Assembly (NCBI GenBank): GCA_902797915.1 | Contig: CADBUK010000090.1 | Span: 1 to 6,291, forward strand | Reading direction: 5' to 3' | DNA: 6,291 bases | DNA from: Oscillospiraceae bacterium | GTDB lineage: Bacteria; Bacillota; Clostridia; Oscillospirales; Acutalibacteraceae | In this document: piece by piece, positions 1 through 6,291 of the stretch | Position numbering within the stretch: the first letter of the stretch is position 1 | Layout of the letters: each line of letters starts with the position of its first letter | Made by a program: the position numbers and the translations under genes | The notes under the pieces: generated by a model | What the model saw: only the letters and a program-made list of their open reading frames with translations | What the model was told of the DNA's origin: nothing | Database searches by the model: none

Positions 1-425
1 CTTACGGTTTTGACAAGCTTATCGGTTGTAATGCCTATGTCGATTGACAATGTGTCATCGTCCGTAAATACAAAGTGAATTACGGTATGCCTGTCGTTAA
101 AGTTTTTAACAAGGCTTACGGAATTATCCTTGAAAATCCTTACGCTTTTTACCTTTTCATAAGTTATTATGTTGTTTTCGTCAACCCCTGTAAATTCCAT
201 TTCATCGTCAAGAAAGGATATGCCGTTTGAAAGGATTTCCTTGTTAACAATAACCGCTATAATTATTGCCGCGATTTCAAAGGCGGCGAAGAAAACGGTT
301 ATAGGCGTAACGGCTTTACTTATTTTTGAAACTGCAATAATGCCGAAATAAATAACGGCAACATCAAGCAGTGCAAATACTCCGAGCGTTATCGGCGAAA
401 GTATGCGAATTAGTTTTTTATCCAT
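1..425 (-). CDS. Small membrane protein of unknown function, C-terminus cut off by window edge
   Basis: I do not recognise this family. The reading frame is open from the ATG at 425 to the window edge, giving 141 residues with no stop, so the C-terminus is missing. The start is supported by an AGGAG seven bases upstream. The protein begins MDKKLIRI and has two likely transmembrane helices, at about residues 9-32 and 42-60, joined by a short loop with three lysines. A polar, beta-rich region follows (about 64-141), with alternating hydrophobic and charged residues and a stretch ITYEKVKSVRIF at 87-98. Two N-terminal helices followed by a segment of this kind resemble small Firmicute proteins with a bacterial PH-like domain. 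That is only an impression from pattern. The gene overlaps the end of the pseudouridine synthase gene by 8 bases, so the two are probably co-transcribed and translationally coupled. It appears to be a real gene because of the RBS, the coupling and the hydrophobic pattern, but its role is unknown. Confidence 0.8.
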   Translation of the reverse strand, partial: MDKKLIRILSPITLGVFALLDVAVIYFGIIAVSKISKAVTPITVFFAAFEIAAIIIAVIVNKEILSNGISFLDDEMEFTGVDENNIITYEKVKSVRIFKDNSVSLVKNFNDRHTVIHFVFTDDDTLSIDIGITTDKLVKTV

Positions 426-1365
426 TGTTGTTCTCCTTAAATCTGCTGATAAGCTCGCATTTATTAACCGTAAAGGTTCTGCCGTTCAGGTAACTCAGCA
501 GGTTTTCATCCTTAAAGTTAAATTTCAATTTATAACTGTAAAGCTCCTGACGGTATCTGCCCTCGTTTTTACCGTATTTTCCGTCATTGATAAGCGGATG
601 GCCGATATGCGCAAAATGAGCGCGTATCTGATGAGTTCTGCCCGTAATAAGCTCAATCTCAACAAGCGATTTATTGTTACGGCTCTCAAGCACACTGTAT
701 TTTGTAATTATTTTTTTACAGTCCCCGTGCGGCTCATCATAAACGTAAACCTTGTTTTGCTTTTCGTTTTTTACTAAATAGGCCGTCAGTGTGTCGCTTT
801 TCTTATTAAACGTTCCTTCTGTTGCGGCAAGGTAGTATTTTTCAATTTCTCTGCTTTTGATTTTACTGTTCAGCACGCGCAGTGCTTCGGCGTTTTTAGC
901 GGCAATAATTATGCCCGCAGTGTTTCTGTCAAGCCTGTTGGCAAGGGCGGGGGAAAATGTTTTGCTGTCTTTGGGATTCCATTCGTTTTTTTTATAAAGA
1001 TAACGCTGAACTCGAGAAATCACGGTGTCGGTGTACTCGTCTTTAACGGGATGGCAAAGAACGCCCGCTTTTTTATCAATTAAAAGCAGATTTTCATCTT
1101 CATAGATTATGTTAAGCTCTTTTGAAGCCCGCATAAAGTCGTAATGTTCCTGCTTTTCCTCAAGCACGTCGTCGTTCAGGTAAAGCTGAAGCACATCGTC
1201 CTCATTAACAAAGTAATCGGGAGCAGTACGTTTTTTATTGATTTTGATATTCTTTTTTCTGATTTCCTTAAACATCAGGGACTTTGGCAGCTTTGGAAAG
1301 GTTTTTGAAATGAACCTGTCAAGCCGCTGTCCGCTGTCCTCTTTTGATATGATTAACTCTTTCAT
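418..1365 (-). CDS. RluA-family RNA pseudouridine synthase
   Basis: Isomerises uridine to pseudouridine in structured RNA, most likely 23S rRNA; the exact target cannot be read from the sequence. The 315-residue length is normal for the RluC/RluD type. An S4 RNA-binding domain occupies about residues 11-65 (SGQRLDRFI at 11-19). The catalytic domain follows from about 85 to 285. The family signature NRLDRNTAG is at 143-151, with Asp146 the expected nucleophile. Other conserved blocks are KYYLA (176-180) and GRTHQIRAHFAHIGHPL (242-258). Asn143 replaces the usual His of HRLDR; I believe this is common in clostridial members. The frame stays open upstream to an ATG at 1503, but that extension lies antisense within uvrB and is not family-like. 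The ATG at 1365 places the S4 domain normally. This start has no Shine-Dalgarno sequence and lies seven bases after a TATAAT box, so the mRNA may be leaderless. The stop overlaps the next gene by 8 bases. Confidence 0.95.
   Translation of the reverse strand: MKELIISKEDSGQRLDRFISKTFPKLPKSLMFKEIRKKNIKINKKRTAPDYFVNEDDVLQLYLNDDVLEEKQEHYDFMRASKELNIIYEDENLLLIDKKAGVLCHPVKDEYTDTVISRVQRYLYKKNEWNPKDSKTFSPALANRLDRNTAGIIIAAKNAEALRVLNSKIKSREIEKYYLAATEGTFNKKSDTLTAYLVKNEKQNKVYVYDEPHGDCKKIITKYSVLESRNNKSLVEIELITGRTHQIRAHFAHIGHPLINDGKYGKNEGRYRQELYSYKLKFNFKDENLLSYLNGRTFTVNKCELISRFKENNNG
433..437 (-). promoter_or_regulatory. Ribosome binding site of the small membrane protein gene
   Basis: The minus strand reads TAAGGAGAACAACAATG, so AGGAG lies seven bases before the ATG at 425. 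It is inside the last codons of the upstream pseudouridine synthase gene. It fixes the start of the membrane protein gene and fits reinitiation by ribosomes finishing the upstream gene. Confidence 0.8.
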
Positions 1366-1372
1366 AAAAATA

Positions 1373-1401
1373 ATTATATAATACATTTGTAAAAAAGTAA
1401 A
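1373..1401 (-). promoter_or_regulatory. Predicted sigma-A-type promoter for the pseudouridine synthase unit
   Basis: On the minus strand, TTTACT (1401-1396, 4 of 6 matches to TTGACA) is followed by a 17-base spacer and a perfect TATAAT (1378-1373). Transcription would be expected to start about 6-7 bases after the -10 box, at about 1366-1365. That is at or next to the A of the ATG at 1365. The match is good, but the region is AT-rich, so chance TATAAT boxes are possible. Confidence 0.6.
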
Positions 1402-1415
1402 TAATGTGTTATAAT
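1387..1415 (+). promoter_or_regulatory. Predicted extended -10 promoter of uvrBA
   Basis: TTGTAA (1387-1392, 4 of 6 matches to TTGACA) is followed by 17 bases and a perfect TATAAT (1410-1415). TGT immediately before it (1407-1409) makes an extended -10 element (TGnTATAAT). Predicted initiation at about 1422 gives a leader of about 28 bases. A weak LexA-box-like sequence overlaps this start point. The promoter shares DNA with the leftward promoter, so the two cannot easily be occupied by polymerase at the same time. Confidence 0.65.
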
Positions 1416-1434
1416 AATACGAATATATATTTTT

Positions 1435-1440
1435 AAGGAA
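1435..1440 (+). promoter_or_regulatory. Ribosome binding site of uvrB
   Basis: AAGGAA lies nine bases before the ATG at 1450, within the usual spacing for Firmicutes. It fixes the uvrB start, which also agrees with the family's usual N-terminus. Confidence 0.8.
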
Positions 1441-1449
1441 AATATTTCT

Positions 1450-3410
1450 ATGGACAGCTTCAAACTTGTTAGCAAATTTAAACCGACAGGCGACCAGCCG
1501 CAAGCTATTGACGCGCTTGTTAAGGGCGTTTTAAGAGGCGACAGGGAACAAACGCTGATGGGCGTTACGGGTTCGGGTAAAACCTTTACAATGGCTAATA
1601 TTATTGAAAGGGTTAACCGCCCAACGCTTGTGCTTGCGCATAATAAAACGCTTGCCGCGCAGCTTTGCTCTGAATTTAAGGAATTCTTTCCCGAAAATGC
1701 GGTTGAGTATTTTGTTTCTTATTATGATTACTATCAGCCTGAAGCTTACGTTCCTACAACGGACACTTATATCGAAAAGGACAGCGCCATTAACGAGGAG
1801 ATTGATAAACTGAGGCACAGTGCTACTGCGGCGCTTTCCGAACGCAGAGACGTTATAATCGTTGCGTCGGTTTCCTGCATTTACTCAATCGGCGACCCGA
1901 TTGACTATCGCAATATGGTAATTTCCCTCAGAAGCGGTATGGAATATTCGCGTGACAGTCTGCTTAAAAAGTTGATTGAAATTCAGTATGAGAGAAACGA
2001 CATAAATTTTATCAGAAATAAGTTCAGAGTCAGGGGAGATACTGTTGAAATTTTCCCCGCAGGTTCTTCGGGTAACGCAATTAGAGTTGAGTTTTTCGGC
2101 GACGAAATTGACAGAATTGCCGAGATTAACCCACTCACAGGCAAGGTTGAGGGCATACTTTCGCACGCTTGTATTTATCCCGCTTCTCATTACGTTGTCG
2201 GGCAGGAGAAGATGAAAAAGGCGCTTGAGCAGATTTACAACGAAATGGTTGAGCGTGTAGCGTATTTTGAGGAAAACGGAAAGCTTTTGGAAGCACAGCG
2301 TATTCGTGAGCGCACAATGAATGATATTGAAATGCTGCAGGAAACTGGATTTTGCAAGGGCATTGAAAACTATTCCGCAGTTATGAGCGGCAGAAAGCCG
2401 GGCGAAGCGCCGTTTACTCTTCTTGATTATTTTCCCGATGATTTTCTGATGTTTTGCGATGAAAGCCACGTTATGCTTCCGCAGGTCAGGGGAATGTACG
2501 GCGGCGACCACAGCCGAAAGGCAAGCCTTATTGAGTACGGCTTCAGGCTTCCGTCTGCCTTTGATAACAGACCGCTTCGCTTTGATGAGTTTTACGGCAA
2601 GGTTAATCAGGTAATTTTTACCTCTGCAACGCCCGGAGACTTTGAAAAAGACTGTTCAACTCAAGTTGTTGAGCAGATAATAAGACCTACGGGACTTTTA
2701 GACCCGAAGGTTACGGTTAAGCCGACCGAAGACCAGATGGACGACCTTGTGTCCGAAATCAATATCCGTACCGAACGCGGCGAAAAGGTGCTTGTTACCA
2801 CGCTTACCAAAGCAATGGCGGAGGATTTAACGGTTTACCTTGAAGGCTTCGGTATTAAGGTTAGGTATATGCACCACGATATTGATACTATTGAGCGAAT
2901 GGAAATAATCCGTGACCTTCGTCTCGGTAAGTTTGACGTACTTATTGGTATAAATCTGCTTCGTGAGGGTCTTGATATTCCCGAGGTTTCGCTTGTAGCA
3001 ATACTTGACGCAGACAAAGAGGGCTTCCTCCGCTCCGAAACCTCGCTTGTACAGACAATCGGCCGCGCCGCAAGAAATGCAAACGGCGAGGTTATTATGT
3101 ACGCTGATACCGTTACACCATCAATGGAAAAGGCCATAACCGAAACTCTGCGCAGGAGAACTATTCAGGAGCAGTATAATAAAGAGCACGGCATTACGCC
3201 CGAAACAATTAAGAAGGATGTTCGTCAGGTGCTTGAAATTACGTCAAAGGACAAGCTTGAAACCAAGGGCAAACTTCGTATGCCTAAGCATGAACGTGAA
3301 AAGCTGATTGAGTCGCTTACCCGCGAAATGAAAGAGGCAGCAAAAATGCTTGAATTTGAACACGCAGCTTTCCTCAGGGATAAGATTGCCGAATTAAAGG
3401 GAGAAAAGTA

Positions 3411-3411
<1 letters not shown>
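1450..3411 (+). CDS. uvrB: Excinuclease ABC subunit B (UvrB)
   Basis: Damage-verifying helicase-like ATPase of nucleotide excision repair in the cytoplasm. UvrA loads it at lesions, it checks the strand with its beta-hairpin, and it recruits UvrC for incision on both sides. At 653 residues it is close to the length of E. coli UvrB (673). FKPTGDQPQAI (10-20) is the adenine-side Q motif. Walker A GVTGSGKT is at 38-45 with Lys44. The DNA-clamping beta-hairpin YYDYYQPEAYVP is at 91-102. Walker B DESH is at 337-340 and motif III TSATP at 391-395. Motifs V-VI run from GINLLREGLDIPE (500-512) to QTIGRAARN (535-543). The C-terminal UVR domain (about 617-650), which contacts UvrC and UvrA, is complete. 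The ATG at 1450 has a good RBS. The stop overlaps the uvrA ATG by one base, so both subunits are probably made from one message. No frameshift or missing key residue was seen. Confidence 0.99.
3396..3403 (+). promoter_or_regulatory. Ribosome binding site of uvrA, inside the end of uvrB
   Basis: AAAGGGAG lies in the last codons of uvrB and ends seven bases before the uvrA ATG at 3411. A strong own RBS combined with the TAATG stop-start overlap supports translational coupling of uvrA to uvrB. Confidence 0.8.
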
Positions 3412-6230
<2,819 letters not shown>

Positions 6231-6237
6231 TAAATTA

Positions 6238-6266
6238 AGGCTTCCGAGAAATCGGAAGCTTTTTTT
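6238..6266 (+). terminator. Rho-independent terminator of uvrBA
   Basis: Eight perfect base pairs (GCTTCCGA at 6240-6247 with TCGGAAGC at 6252-6259) close a GAAA tetraloop of the stable GNRA type. Seven T residues follow (6260-6266). One G-U and one A-U pair can extend the base of the stem. The stem starts ten bases after the uvrA stop codon, so it ends the uvrBA transcript. The A-run on the other side is weak, so efficient termination from the right is doubtful. Confidence 0.93.
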
Positions 6267-6291
6267 GTATAACGAAAACCACGCGATAGTC

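Noticed and set aside
169..351. 60-residue plus-strand frame opposite the small membrane protein
   Set aside because: The minus-strand frame has an RBS, is coupled to the upstream gene and is open over the whole 425 bases. The plus-strand frame has none of these.
403..777. 124-residue open frame on the plus strand, antisense to the pseudouridine synthase
   Set aside because: Its hydrophobic look comes from the complement of a lysine/asparagine-rich coding strand. The opposite strand carries the conserved RluA-family domain and a start-stop overlap, which explain this DNA.
1366..1503. N-terminal extension of the pseudouridine synthase to an ATG at 1503 (46 extra residues)
   Set aside because: The extension crosses the intergenic promoter region and runs antisense to the first codons of uvrB. 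It is unlike any RluA-family N-terminus, and the S4 domain is already placed normally from the ATG at 1365. An intermediate ATG at 1386 adds only seven residues and has no RBS.
1885..2511. 208-residue open frame on the minus strand inside uvrB
   Set aside because: It lies wholly antisense to a conserved uvrB coding region. It has no convincing RBS or recognisable domain and reads as a shadow of the sense codons.
6267..6291. Sequence after the terminator as a possible promoter or RNA gene start
   Set aside because: Only 25 bases remain and no box, hairpin or start codon context could be supported.

Overview
This 6.3 kb window looks like ordinary chromosomal DNA from a low-to-moderate-GC member of the Firmicutes, most likely a Clostridia-class anaerobe of the Ruminococcaceae/Oscillospiraceae kind. 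This placement is an inference. It rests on strong AGGAG/AAGGAA-type ribosome binding sites, an AT-rich promoter region with TATAAT boxes, a uvrB-uvrA gene order, and an N-R-L-D-R-N-T version of the RluA active-site motif. No phylogenetic marker was compared computationally.

Layout: two divergent transcription units share an 84-bp intergenic region (1366-1449). Leftward (minus strand) runs an RluA-family pseudouridine synthase gene (418-1365). It overlaps by 8 bases a small membrane-protein gene (425 down to position 1) that runs off the left edge. Rightward (plus strand) runs uvrB (1450-3411), then uvrA (3411-6230), which share one nucleotide (TAATG). A strong intrinsic terminator follows at about 6238-6266. 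The last 25 bases (6267-6291) hold nothing I can name.

UvrA and UvrB are two of the three core proteins of bacterial nucleotide excision repair. UvrA dimers find helix-distorting lesions and load UvrB, which verifies the damage and recruits UvrC for incision. Both proteins look full length, with every ATPase motif intact. uvrC is not in this window, and the terminator right after uvrA suggests it is not in this transcription unit. The leftward pair is unrelated in function: one enzyme modifies RNA and the other is an uncharacterised two-helix membrane protein.

I see no undescribed multi-gene system, mobile element, CRISPR array, RNA gene or riboswitch. The most unusual part is the intergenic region. 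Two good sigma-A-type promoters face away from each other and overlap, each -35 box lying in the spacer of the other. The leftward one sits so close to the rluA-family ATG, which lacks a Shine-Dalgarno sequence, that a leaderless mRNA is predicted.
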